A stretch of DNA of 64,000 nucleotides from positions 62,001 through 126,000 of the forward strand of contig DOTG01000033.1 in NCBI GenBank assembly GCA_003512955.1, given 5' to 3'. The translations under genes and the position numbers were made by a program. This document shows, in pieces, positions 19,501 through 26,923 of the stretch (its first letter is position 1; the number at the start of each line of letters is the position of its first letter). A model generated the notes under the pieces. It searched no databases, was not told where the DNA came from, and worked only from the letters and a program-made list of their open reading frames with translations. Origin of the DNA: Marinilabiliales bacterium. Lineage in GTDB: Bacteria > Bacteroidota > Bacteroidia > Bacteroidales > SZUA-534.

Positions 19501-19764
19501 GATCGACAGAATAAAATATTGACCCGTTTGTTAGAAGCAGAAAAATCGGAAATGGAGAGGGAATTGGATAACGAACGGATTTCAAATGAAAATAAAATAC
19601 CAATATCAGATAGTTTGAAGCAAAAGTTTGAGCTTGATAATCAAATTATTAACTTTGATGAAATATTAAATAAATCAACGATTTATTTAAATTATTTTTA
19701 TAAAACAAAATATCAAGATTTTCTAAATAAATTAAATCAATCACCTGATGAGAAGAGAAATTAA
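16522..19764 (+). CDS. DUF4175 family large membrane coiled-coil protein
   Basis: 1080 residues. Two N-terminal transmembrane helices (about 25-45 and 55-80) and another near 150-170 are followed by a beta-rich extracytoplasmic region (about 190-480), then a very long Lys/Glu/Gln/Asn-rich helical region (about 490-1060). The pattern fits DUF4175, a Bacteroidota family of unknown function. Low-complexity poly-Ser/Lys lies near residues 895-912. It overlaps the EnvC-like gene by 8 bases and the next gene by 17, so it belongs to this operon and may act on the cell wall. Confidence 0.78.
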   Translation: MDSAFHIFQQRLNRFISRYYKIQLYKGSILFILLFLVLFLSITTFEYFLWSSSNLRLFLFFFGIFSSLFIFLLFIAIPLLRFFKLLPQITNKHAISIINRAFPENRDLLINILELEAQDNKENRSLVIASINQKIKNSGAIDFEKSISFKNYKYFFIYLFGILCIYGFVAIKEPKLIKDGFTRIIHYNNHYYKDVGFDVEIDETKLFIEKGSSLIVHIDVVGEKLPTELYIKYGGNLFLLNKLNDNLYSYEFRSVNNNFYFTIQNDYYKSKNYAIEVVKLPLIKSFEVAIEYPEYISEKEQIQENILSFSVPFGSKLKWSFNTEDVDSLFFFSDSNKIVSVKENEQFFFEYEITGDFTYQLVGKNTNVEKNIFGNNVIGCIHDLYPTIDIQYLIDSNNFNMYYFKGVVTDDYGFERLNFVVNKNLNDSFIFLPISKNITKQEFYFQYDYSNSNETDLVSYFIIYDNDELHNYKSQKSDLVTYNKISVQQLMEDQKKLVENMERKMNQAKDKLDDLLGDIEKMKRRMINEKLTGFEKRQLFESINKKQEEILSLLQQVQKDNQLKSNQFSNFEKNNDLIKKQDEIQQMLDRLMDEDLKNLLKELSELSEKYNSDENQKNISDFEKEFKNFEYQLERNFQFLKKMEIEKNLEKVISDLRNIEKEQHEISEKGFKNNVDSLNKSSIDQMNKVIKDFIDAEDKNQTLENPMNIPEINEELNKLSDDIQNNSPEKSDDTNFKKKAEQNEKKANQLANMIEDALKEGDQNQMMEDADNIRQIVENLIYFSYEQEKLIYNEKNFNIVDQSNLFEKFALINDSLLTVGKSSPFLGSYIFKKSNSIETKLLEAKDLIQANKLGRIGVEQRYIIENTNDLILLLGESLKNIESFGSSGSSSNNKKKKSKPSLSDLRKSNESLKNELQNLINKMKEEGKSGKPSNSKEIGKMIAQQEMMQHMLNQISNAAGSQSELRKKLNEIKKLLDENKRDLLDRRINPVLMDRQNKILTRLLEAEKSEMERELDNERISNENKIPISDSLKQKFELDNQIINFDEILNKSTIYLNYFYKTKYQDFLNKLNQSPDEKRN

Positions 19765-20143
19765 AATCCCTTCAAAAATTGAAAGTATTTCAGTTGTTGA
19801 AAATCTAATTGATGAAATAAGCATTGAATTAGGTCTTGTCGCTGATTTATATGGTAATGTTTTAATTGCAGTTATTGAGGCTGTTACAAATGCTATTGTA
19901 CATGGTAACAAATTGAATGATAATAAAGATGTTTTAATACAAGTCGATTATAATTACCCCACGTTAATTATTTCTATTGCTGATGAAGGGAATGGTTTCC
20001 CATTTGATGAAATTCCCGATCCGACAAAGCCAGACAATGTTGAAAAACCAGATGGGAGAGGTGTTTTTTTAATGCGTCATTTAGCCGACGATATTACATT
20101 TGAAAAGGGTGGTTCAACTGTTAATTTGAAATTTAAGGTATAA
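19748..20143 (+). CDS. HATPase-domain protein, anti-sigma-factor (RsbW-like) type
   Basis: The 131-residue protein is a single GHKL ATPase domain. The N-box is EAVTNAIVHGN, the G1 box is IADEGNGFPFDEIPDP, and the G2-like end is DGRGVFLMRHLADD. This is the shape of RsbW/SpoIIAB-type serine kinases that bind sigma or anti-anti-sigma factors. No sigma-B or STAS partner is in the window, so the target is unknown. It overlaps the DUF4175 gene by 17 bases and abuts ybeY. Confidence 0.85.
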   Translation: MRREIKIPSKIESISVVENLIDEISIELGLVADLYGNVLIAVIEAVTNAIVHGNKLNDNKDVLIQVDYNYPTLIISIADEGNGFPFDEIPDPTKPDNVEKPDGRGVFLMRHLADDITFEKGGSTVNLKFKV

Positions 20144-20571
20144 TGTTAAACTTTTTTAATGAAGATGTTTCAAAGCCGGATCTTGACTTTGAACGAATAG
20201 AGCATTGGTTAAATTTAGCAATAACAAAAAACAACTTTATTTTTGGTGCCCTGAATTTTATTTTTTGCTCTGATGAATACCTTCTGAAAATAAATAATGA
20301 ATATTTGAACCATGATTATTATACTGATGTTATAACATTTAATTATAACGAGGCGAATATTGTTTCGGGCGATATTTTTATAAGTACAGAAAGAGTTAAA
20401 GAGAATGCTTTGGAATTTAATATTTCTGAAAAAGAAGAATTATGCCGGGTTATTATACATGGAGTATTGCATCTAGTTGGTTTTGACGATAAAGTAAAAG
20501 AGGATAAAGAGAAGATGACCCGTGAAGAAAATGAATACTTAAAAGATTTTTTTGATGTTAACAAATTATGA
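20143..20571 (+). CDS. ybeY: Endoribonuclease YbeY (rRNA maturation factor)
   Basis: A zinc-dependent single-strand RNase acting in 16S rRNA 3' maturation and ribosome quality control. In 142 residues the signature HGVLHLVGFDD is visible, with H106 and H110. The third metal ligand, normally His in HGxLHLxGxDH, is D116 here; I recall non-His residues at this place in other Bacteroidota YbeY, so the protein is probably functional. It shares its first base with the previous stop and overlaps mnmG by 17 bases. Confidence 0.92.
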   Translation: MLNFFNEDVSKPDLDFERIEHWLNLAITKNNFIFGALNFIFCSDEYLLKINNEYLNHDYYTDVITFNYNEANIVSGDIFISTERVKENALEFNISEKEELCRVIIHGVLHLVGFDDKVKEDKEKMTREENEYLKDFFDVNKL

Positions 20572-22429
20572 TGTTATTGTAGTAGGAGCAGGACATGCTG
20601 GATGCGAAGCAGCGGCTGCATCGGCAAACATGGGTTTATCAACGTTATTAATAACCATGGACATGACTAAGTTTGGTCAAATGTCATGCAATCCGGCTAT
20701 TGGTGGAATTGCTAAAGGACAAATTGTTCGCGAAATAGATGCTTTAGGAGGATTAACAGGTATTATAACCGACAAGTCGGCGATTCAATACCGTATGTTA
20801 AATAAAAGTAAAGGACCAGCTATGTGGAGCCCTCGGGCACAATGCGACCGCATAAAGTTTTCTGTGGAATGGCGAAAGCATTTAGAACAAATTGAAAAAT
20901 TAGATTTTTTTCAGGATAAGGTTGTTGAGTTAATTTTAGATGAGAATGTTGTACGTGGTGTAATCACTCAAATGGGCTTTAGTTTTAATAGTACAACGGT
21001 TATTCTTACCAATGGAACATTTTTAAACGGGTTAATGCACATTGGTGCTACACAAATTGTTGGTGGCAGAATGGCAGAACCATCTTCAAATGGGATTACT
21101 GAGCAGCTTTTTAGGTTTGGCTTTCGTACCGGGCGCATGAAAACCGGAACTCCGGCTAGAATTGATGGTAGATCCATAGATTTTTCCCGGCTTGGTATTC
21201 AAGAAGGTGATGAAAAGCCTTATTTTTTTTCATTCTTAAATTCGGACAGCAAAATAGAGAAGCAACGTCCTTGTTACATAGCTCATACGAACACAACAGT
21301 TCATGAGACCCTGAGGGCAAGTTTTAATTTGAGCCCTTTATTTACGGGAATTATTAAAGGGATTGGCCCGCGTTATTGCCCAAGCATTGAAGACAAAGTG
21401 GTGACTTTTTCCGAAAAGCAAAGCCACCAACTGTTTATCGAGCCAGAGGGATTTGATACCGAAGAATATTATATTAATGGATTTTCAAGTAGTTTGCCTT
21501 GGGAGGTACAGCTTAGAGCCTTGAAGCAGATACCGGGTTTTGAAAACGTTAAAATTTTTAGACCGGGGTATGCCATTGAGTACGATTATTTTGATCCGAC
21601 ACAATTAAAAGACACGCTAGAAACAAAAATGGTAAACAATCTTTTTTTTGCTGGTCAAATCAATGGGACCACAGGTTATGAGGAAGCGGCTGCTCAAGGA
21701 TTGGTGGCAGGTATTAATGCAGCACTTAAGTGCAAGAACGAATCGCCTTTTGTACTAAAGAGAGATGATGCATATATTGGTGTTTTAATTGATGATTTGG
21801 TTACAAAGGGTGTTGATGAGCCTTACAGGATGTTTACAAGTAGAGCCGAATTTAGGATTTTATTGCGTCAGGACAATGCAGACTTACGGTTAACAGAGCG
21901 TTCTTTTAATTTAGGGCTAGCATCGAAAGAACGATTTGATAGGACAGAATATAAGCGGAATAAAATAAATGAGTTAATAAAATGTTTTAAGGAAACAAAT
22001 GTATCACAAAGGGTTATCAACCCTTTTTTAGATACCATTCCAAGCACCAACGTTAAAAACAAGACCAAATTAATAAGCATTATTAGTCGCCCAAATATTA
22101 GCATATTTGATCTTGTTCCTTTAAGTAATGAGTTGAAGCAAATTATTGATTCGATTAATATAATGAAACAGGATATTCTTGAAGGCGCAGAGAATGAAAT
22201 GAAATACGAAGGTTATTTAGTTCGTGAACAAAACCTTGCTCTTAAGTTAAACCGCCTTGAAGTTCTTGAAATACCTGAGACCATTGACTTTAATAAGTAT
22301 CTTTCAATTTCAACTGAAGCCCGGCAAAAATTGAACCGAATAAAACCAAAAACTATTGGACAAGCCGCCAGAATACCCGGAATAAGCCCTTCTGACATTA
22401 ATGTTTTGCTGGTAAGTTTTGGCAGATAG
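20555..22429 (+). CDS. mnmG: tRNA uridine-5-carboxymethylaminomethyl modification enzyme
   Basis: With MnmE it installs the cmnm5 group at wobble U34 of certain tRNAs. The FAD-binding GAGHAGCEAA lies at the N-terminus, followed by SCNPAIGGIAKGQIVREIDALGG, the family signature. The flavin-binding GTTGYEEAAAQGLVAG and the MnmE/tRNA-binding helical C-terminus are present. The 624-residue length is typical. I take the ATG at 20555 (a TTG lies one codon upstream). mnmG often lies near the replication origin, and two parS sites lie just past its stop. Confidence 0.96.
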   Translation: MLTNYDVIVVGAGHAGCEAAAASANMGLSTLLITMDMTKFGQMSCNPAIGGIAKGQIVREIDALGGLTGIITDKSAIQYRMLNKSKGPAMWSPRAQCDRIKFSVEWRKHLEQIEKLDFFQDKVVELILDENVVRGVITQMGFSFNSTTVILTNGTFLNGLMHIGATQIVGGRMAEPSSNGITEQLFRFGFRTGRMKTGTPARIDGRSIDFSRLGIQEGDEKPYFFSFLNSDSKIEKQRPCYIAHTNTTVHETLRASFNLSPLFTGIIKGIGPRYCPSIEDKVVTFSEKQSHQLFIEPEGFDTEEYYINGFSSSLPWEVQLRALKQIPGFENVKIFRPGYAIEYDYFDPTQLKDTLETKMVNNLFFAGQINGTTGYEEAAAQGLVAGINAALKCKNESPFVLKRDDAYIGVLIDDLVTKGVDEPYRMFTSRAEFRILLRQDNADLRLTERSFNLGLASKERFDRTEYKRNKINELIKCFKETNVSQRVINPFLDTIPSTNVKNKTKLISIISRPNISIFDLVPLSNELKQIIDSINIMKQDILEGAENEMKYEGYLVREQNLALKLNRLEVLEIPETIDFNKYLSISTEARQKLNRIKPKTIGQAARIPGISPSDINVLLVSFGR

Positions 22430-22434
22430 CTTTA

Positions 22435-22450
22435 TGTTCCACGTGAAACC
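22435..22450 (+). promoter_or_regulatory. parS site 1 (ParB-binding, chromosome partition)
   Basis: TGTTCCACGTGAAACC matches the classical parS sequence TGTTCCACGTGAAACA at 15 of 16 positions, with the central CACGTG intact. It begins 6 bases past the mnmG stop. Confidence 0.85.
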
Positions 22451-22475
22451 AAACAACAGTTTTTATACTCAAAAC

Positions 22476-22491
22476 TGTTTCACGTGGAACA
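22476..22491 (-). promoter_or_regulatory. parS site 2 (ParB-binding, chromosome partition)
   Basis: On the minus strand the 16-mer is TGTTCCACGTGAAACA, identical to the classical bacterial parS. It lies 25 bases from site 1 in opposite orientation. Between the two, AACAGTTTT (22455-22463) pairs with AAAACTGTT (22471-22479), so the whole can also fold as a hairpin. Confidence 0.9.
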
Positions 22492-22738
22492 TTTAAAAAC
22501 CAATACTTAATGTTCTTGTTTACATAGTAGGAAAATCCATCACAGTTTCCTTTTTAAAGACTAAAAAAATCAATAATTCGGAACACGCCTTAAATGAAAC
22601 TTCAATTATTTAGTTATAACACACTGTTTATTAAAATGGTATATCTGTTTATTTAAAAGAGCAAATGTTCATGAAGCAAAGCTTTGAAAATTTATTCTTT
22701 TTAAATCCATGTTATCAATGAAATATCAATCTTAATCG

Positions 22739-22746
22739 TATTTTTG
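22739..22746 (+). promoter_or_regulatory. -7 promoter box (TATTTTTG) for typA
   Basis: Exact TAxxTTTG match ending 21 bases before the typA ATG. It overlaps an in-frame TTG at 22744, ruling that out as the start. Confidence 0.55.
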
Positions 22747-22767
22747 TGCGCTTTTAAAAAATGTAGA

Positions 22768-24567
22768 ATGGAACAAATTAGGAATATTGCAATCATTGCT
22801 CACGTCGATCACGGGAAGACAACTTTAGTTGATAAAATTCTTATGCAGACAAAATTGTTTAAGGATCATGAAAACCCAGGCGAATTGATCCTCGACAGTA
22901 ATGATTTAGAAAGAGAGAGGGGCATTACAATTTTAGCAAAAAACGTTTCCGTAATTTATAAAGGAGTTAAAATTAACATCATCGATACTCCCGGACACTC
23001 CGATTTTGGTGGAGAAGTAGAACGGGTGCTAAATATGGCCGATGGTGTTTTGCTCTTGGTGGATGCATTTGAGGGTCCGATGCCCCAAACAAGATTCGTG
23101 CTTCAAAAGGCCATTAATTTAGGACTAAAACCCGTGGTGGTGATAAATAAGGTTGATAAACCAAATTGCCGACCCGAAGAAGTTCAAGAGGAAATTTTTG
23201 ATTTAATGTTCAGTTTAGATGCAACAGAAGATCAGCTTAATTTTCCAACAGTTTATGGTTCAGCAAAAAATGGATGGATGTCGTTGGATTTCAAAAAACC
23301 GTCCGATGATATTATTCCTTTGCTAGATGCAATTATAGAGTATATACCGACACCAAAAATTGAAGTGGGGAATCTTCAGATTCTTATTACTTCGTTAGAT
23401 TATTCTTCATATGTGGGTAGGATTGCTATTGGAAGAGTAAATAGGGGAGAAATAAAAAACGGTTCCCCTTACAACCTTTGCAAAAGAGATGGATCAATTC
23501 TTCGAACAAGAATTAAAGAACTGTACGTGTTTCAAGGAATGCAGAAGGTAAAAGTAGATGCTGTAAAAGCAGGTGATATTTGTGCCATTGTGGGAATCGA
23601 AGGATTTGATATTGGAGATACGGTGGCAGATTTTGAAAACCCGGAACCCATGGATCCCATTTCGATAGATGAGCCAACCATGAGTATGTTATTTACAATT
23701 AACGATTCACCTTTTTTTGGTCAAGATGGGAAATTTGTTACTTCAAGGCATTTAAAAGAACGGTTAGAACGGGAATTGGAAAAGAATTTAGCTCTTAGAA
23801 TTGAACCAGGAAATACGGCTGATTCTTTTAATGTTTTTGGACGAGGCGTGTTACACCTTTCAATACTTATTGAAACCATGCGCCGCGAAGGCTATGAATT
23901 ACAAGTGGGGCAACCGCAAGTAATTATTAAAGAAATTGGAGGAGAAAAACATGAACCGATTGAACAACTGACGATAGATTTACCCGAAGAATTTGCCGGT
24001 AGGGCTATTGAAATGGTAACACAACGTAAGGGTGAACTATTAAATATGGAACGAAAAGGGGAGAGGATTCATCTTGAATTTCGAATTCCATCAAGAGGAA
24101 TTATTGGCTTATCAAGCAACATGTTAACAGCGACTGCCGGAGAAGCAGTCATGGCACACCGCTTTATAGAATTTGGCATGTATAAAGGAGAAATTCAGAA
24201 ACGTGTAAATGGTTCGTTAATTGCCATGGAAAGCGGGACAAGCTTTGCATACGCGCTGAACAAATTGCAAGATCGCGGACGTTTCTTCATTTGGCCCCAG
24301 GAGGAAGTATATGCAGGAATGGTTGTAGGAGAAAGCACCCGGGCAGATGATTTGGTACTTAATGTTACCAAAACAAAAAAACTCACAAATATGCGGGCTT
24401 CTGGTTCTGATGATAAGGTAAACCTGGCTCCGCCAATAAAATTTAGTTTAGAGGAAGCTTTGGAATATATTCAAAAAGACGAATACGTGGAGGTGACACC
24501 AAATGCTATTCGGCTACGAAAAATATTTTTAAACGAACACGACCGGAAACGGCAAAAAAACAACTAA
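22768..24567 (+). CDS. typA: Translational GTPase TypA/BipA
   Basis: A ribosome-associated GTPase of the EF-G class, involved in 50S assembly and stress or cold adaptation. At the N-terminus are the P-loop AHVDHGKTT, switch I ERERGITI, switch II DTPGHSDFGGEV and the specificity motif NKVDK. EF-G-like domains II, III and V and the BipA-specific C-terminus (with the RASGSDD segment) follow. The 599 residues are normal. The start is the ATG at 22768. A strong terminator follows the stop. Confidence 0.97.
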   Translation: MEQIRNIAIIAHVDHGKTTLVDKILMQTKLFKDHENPGELILDSNDLERERGITILAKNVSVIYKGVKINIIDTPGHSDFGGEVERVLNMADGVLLLVDAFEGPMPQTRFVLQKAINLGLKPVVVINKVDKPNCRPEEVQEEIFDLMFSLDATEDQLNFPTVYGSAKNGWMSLDFKKPSDDIIPLLDAIIEYIPTPKIEVGNLQILITSLDYSSYVGRIAIGRVNRGEIKNGSPYNLCKRDGSILRTRIKELYVFQGMQKVKVDAVKAGDICAIVGIEGFDIGDTVADFENPEPMDPISIDEPTMSMLFTINDSPFFGQDGKFVTSRHLKERLERELEKNLALRIEPGNTADSFNVFGRGVLHLSILIETMRREGYELQVGQPQVIIKEIGGEKHEPIEQLTIDLPEEFAGRAIEMVTQRKGELLNMERKGERIHLEFRIPSRGIIGLSSNMLTATAGEAVMAHRFIEFGMYKGEIQKRVNGSLIAMESGTSFAYALNKLQDRGRFFIWPQEEVYAGMVVGESTRADDLVLNVTKTKKLTNMRASGSDDKVNLAPPIKFSLEEALEYIQKDEYVEVTPNAIRLRKIFLNEHDRKRQKNN

Positions 24568-24569
24568 CC

Positions 24570-24607
24570 AAAAAGAAAGGCTGATCAATTGATCAGCCTT
24601 TCTTTTT
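24570..24607. terminator. Bidirectional intrinsic terminator between typA and the response regulator
   Basis: A perfect 38-base palindrome: A5GAAAGG, then CTGATCAATTGATCAG, then CCTTTCT5. On either strand a strong stem is followed by a T-run. It lies between convergent genes. Confidence 0.92.
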
Positions 24608-24620
24608 GAACACAATGAAA

Positions 24621-25010
24621 TTATTTTTTATTAATATAGTGATCTATTTTTTCCAACAAAACTTTTCCCATGATTGGTTTTGATAAATAGTCATCACACC
24701 CGGCACCAAGAATTTTTTCTTTTTCCCCGGCTAAAGCATAGGCTGTTTGTGCAATAATAGGAAGATTTGGCCGTAATTTTTTTATTTCATGTGTTGCCTC
24801 ATACCCATTCATTTCAGGCATTTTTATATCCATCAAAATAAGATCGATCGAAGCATCTTTTTGAACAGCTTCTAAGGCAGATTTTCCTGTTTCGGCCCAA
24901 ATAAGTTCGGCGTTAGTTCTTTTTAATAACGCCTCCAAAAACAAATAATTCGTTCTTTCGTCTTCGGCAATTAGTATTTTTTTTCCTGAAAAATCGTAGT
25001 TGTTGAACAT
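24621..25010 (-). CDS. Single-domain response regulator
   Basis: The 129-residue protein is only a receiver domain. The acidic pocket is E16-D17, the phospho-acceptor is D61 in ILMDIKMPEMNG, the switch Thr is T89 (QTAY) and the Lys is K111 (SKP). The form is like the receiver of Bacteroidota hybrid histidine kinases, or a CheY/DivK-type messenger. No kinase is adjacent. I start at the ATG at 25010 because a -7 box lies at 25028-25035; a longer reading to 25052 runs through it. Confidence 0.9.
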   Translation of the reverse strand: MFNNYDFSGKKILIAEDERTNYLFLEALLKRTNAELIWAETGKSALEAVQKDASIDLILMDIKMPEMNGYEATHEIKKLRPNLPIIAQTAYALAGEKEKILGAGCDDYLSKPIMGKVLLEKIDHYINKK

Positions 25011-25027
25011 AGTCTTTTGCTTTCTAA

Positions 25028-25035
25028 CAAAATTA
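25028..25035 (-). promoter_or_regulatory. -7 promoter box (TAATTTTG) for the response regulator
   Basis: On the minus strand TAATTTTG lies 18 bases before the ATG at 25010. No -33 match at the right spacing. Confidence 0.45.
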
Positions 25036-25083
25036 AGTTTTTTTTCCTTCAATTACATGATTATCTATTGCAAATATAAAACA

Positions 25084-26040
25084 TTACTCCTTTGGGCTAA
25101 AATCCTTTTGCAAAGAAGAGTCCTTATTGCTCCAGAAAAATTCAATTTTTGGGCCGAAGTAGAACATGGCAAATGCCAGAACAAAGCCAGCAACCATGTC
25201 AATAAAATAATGGTAGCGCAAATATAAAGTTGCAATAAAAAGAGAAATAGCAAGGGGTAACAAAATATAGAAAAACCAACGTAAATATTTAAAAGCAAAC
25301 AACAATGTTAACAGGGTAATCCCATTATGTAAACTTGGAAAACAATCTCTGCGGGTATGTGCCGAAATACTATAATCTATGATATATGATATTTTGTTGG
25401 TAATCATTCCGCCATCGAGATGCGAATGAAAAAGGTGTGTTAACGTATATTTTGGACCAACGGCCGGAAATATTACATAACCAATGTACCCGGCATAGAA
25501 CGCGATGATTATTGAAACCAATGTTTTTCGGAATCCATTATAATTTCCCTTGAAATACAAAATTGCCGGTAGCAACATCGGATAGACAAAAAACATGCTG
25601 TAGGAGAAGAACATGTAGTCGGTCAATGGTTTTGAAATGTAGTCTTGAAAAAAAACCGCCGGTTGCGTTCCCAAAAGGAACTGATCGATTTTTATTAAGT
25701 AAGGATCAACATCATTTGGATTCACAAGGTGAACCATATCGTGCATATTGGTATAAATTAACAGGCAAAAACCAAAGGGTAAAATTTCACGAAGAAATTT
25801 AAGGAGTGTTGCCAGAAGCCGTGTGATTTTTGTTTTTTGAAGGATTGCTAAATCTTTTGTTTTTAGAATAATAATAAATACAATGAATGTAAAAAAAGTG
25901 CCTATCAAACGGTCGATATCGCTTTTATAGAATCCCTCTTTATCATGAAAAAGAATCATAAAAATGACCATAGGAATAAATAATGCTATGGCCAACAATT
26001 CTTCGATGCGCAACTTAAAAACCCAGACTTTTAGTTTCAT
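25084..26040 (-). CDS. PAP2-family membrane phosphatase / phosphotransferase
   Basis: 318 residues with about 6-8 transmembrane helices. The PAP2 catalytic motifs are in the C-terminal half: RRDCFPSLHNG (motif 2, catalytic His in SLH) and RYHYFIDMVAG (motif 3, His and Asp). The wide motif spacing and long N-terminal membrane part recall the Aur1/inositol-phosphoceramide-synthase-like branch, so it may act on phosphatidic acid, a polyprenyl phosphate or a sphingolipid. The substrate cannot be decided from sequence. It is driven by a good promoter at 26083-26113. Confidence 0.85.
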   Translation of the reverse strand: MKLKVWVFKLRIEELLAIALFIPMVIFMILFHDKEGFYKSDIDRLIGTFFTFIVFIIILKTKDLAILQKTKITRLLATLLKFLREILPFGFCLLIYTNMHDMVHLVNPNDVDPYLIKIDQFLLGTQPAVFFQDYISKPLTDYMFFSYSMFFVYPMLLPAILYFKGNYNGFRKTLVSIIIAFYAGYIGYVIFPAVGPKYTLTHLFHSHLDGGMITNKISYIIDYSISAHTRRDCFPSLHNGITLLTLLFAFKYLRWFFYILLPLAISLFIATLYLRYHYFIDMVAGFVLAFAMFYFGPKIEFFWSNKDSSLQKDFSPKE

Positions 26041-26082
26041 TTTTTAAATGGTATGATGTATTATTTTTTTGATAAAAGCCCT

Positions 26083-26113
26083 CAAAAATAAACAAATACC
26101 AATGCAATGCCAA
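26083..26113 (-). promoter_or_regulatory. Promoter for the PAP2 gene
   Basis: On the minus strand: TTG (26113-26111), 20 bases, then TATTTTTG (26090-26083), 42 bases before the ATG. Both elements and spacing fit the Bacteroidota consensus. Confidence 0.6.
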
Positions 26114-26255
26114 TTTGAAGGTGTTTCTCCCTGCAAAATAGTTTTTTTACTTTAGCAACTTGGGGAGATTTTAAAAAAAGATAATGCTATTAAGCCAGAG
26201 AATATAGGCCTTACAATAACCTTTTCAATTAAATTAATGTTTCACATGAAAAATA

Positions 26256-26287
26256 TTTGGATTTGATGAAAAACCAATTTAAATTTG
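26256..26287 (+). promoter_or_regulatory. Promoter for the TetR/LolA-like/ABC operon
   Basis: TTTG (26256-26259), exactly 20 bases, then TAAATTTG (26280-26287), an ideal Bacteroidota promoter 21 bases before the TetR ATG. A semi-palindrome TTTGA...TCAAA (26284-26305) overlaps the -7 box and likely start point and is a candidate operator for the TetR protein. Confidence 0.68.
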
Positions 26288-26308
26288 ACCAACCGTTCAT
26301 TCAAAAAC

Positions 26309-26890
26309 ATGCCCCGCACGAAAGATCAAAACGAAGAAATACGGAAAAACAAGAGCCTGATCATCCGACAAGCGGCTCTTGAGCTTTTTGCAAGCAACGG
26401 ATACATGCAAACCTCCATTTCCGATATTGCCAAGAAAGCACAAATAAGCAAAGGGTTGTTATATAATTATTTTGAAAGCAAGGAGGAGCTTTTAACCGAA
26501 ATTATAAAAGCAGGAGTCAATGAATTTTACTCTTCTTTTGATACCGATAAAGACGGCGTTTTGACAGGCGACGAATTTGAGTTTTTTGTAAGAGAAACCT
26601 TTCGTCTTCAAAATGAAAACAGGGAGTTTTATAAACTTTATTATACGTTGGCAATGCAACCAGAAGTGTTAAAAAAAGTGGGGGAATTAACTGCAGAACA
26701 ATCTGCCCGGATATTTACCACGGCTCTCAATTATTTTAAAAAGCACTTTGAAAAACCAGAGACCGAAATGATTCTTTTTTCATCAGTAATCAAAGGGTTA
26801 AGTATGCAATACTTATTTGCACCGGAATTTTTTAATCAAGAAAAACAAACTGAAATTGCAAACAGAATTATTGAAATGTATAAGCGATAA
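26309..26890 (+). CDS. TetR/AcrR family transcriptional regulator
   Basis: 193 residues. The N-terminal helix-turn-helix is typical: IIRQAALELFASNGYMQTSISDIAKKAQISKGLLYNYFESKEELL (about residues 20-63). The C-terminal ligand-binding region contains DTDKDGVLTGDEF near residue 85, which looks like a calcium-binding EF-hand loop and is unusual for the family. The start is the ATG at 26309; an upstream TTG (26285) lies inside the promoter. It heads the operon of a LolA-like protein and an ABC exporter and probably represses it. Confidence 0.9.
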   Translation: MPRTKDQNEEIRKNKSLIIRQAALELFASNGYMQTSISDIAKKAQISKGLLYNYFESKEELLTEIIKAGVNEFYSSFDTDKDGVLTGDEFEFFVRETFRLQNENREFYKLYYTLAMQPEVLKKVGELTAEQSARIFTTALNYFKKHFEKPETEMILFSSVIKGLSMQYLFAPEFFNQEKQTEIANRIIEMYKR

Positions 26891-26923
26891 CTGTTTATTA
26901 ATTAAAAAGATATTCCTATTTAT

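Larger units (their letters stand above)
22430..22767. other. 338-base intergenic region with paired parS sites
   Basis: After the mnmG stop come the two inverted parS sites (22435-22491). The rest to typA has no coding frame and no cluster of DnaA boxes that I can find; single TTATCAAT-like strings are too far from TTATCCACA. It ends with the typA -7 box. Confidence 0.7.

Noticed and set aside
22492..22767. Possible oriC between parS and typA
   Set aside because: No cluster of DnaA boxes or AT-rich unwinding element that I can support; parS alone does not define an origin.
26238..26253. Third parS-like 16-mer (TGTTTCACATGAAAAA)
   Set aside because: The central CACGTG is broken to CACATG and the end differs; it is 2-3 mismatches from consensus and overlaps promoter DNA. 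Not counted as parS.
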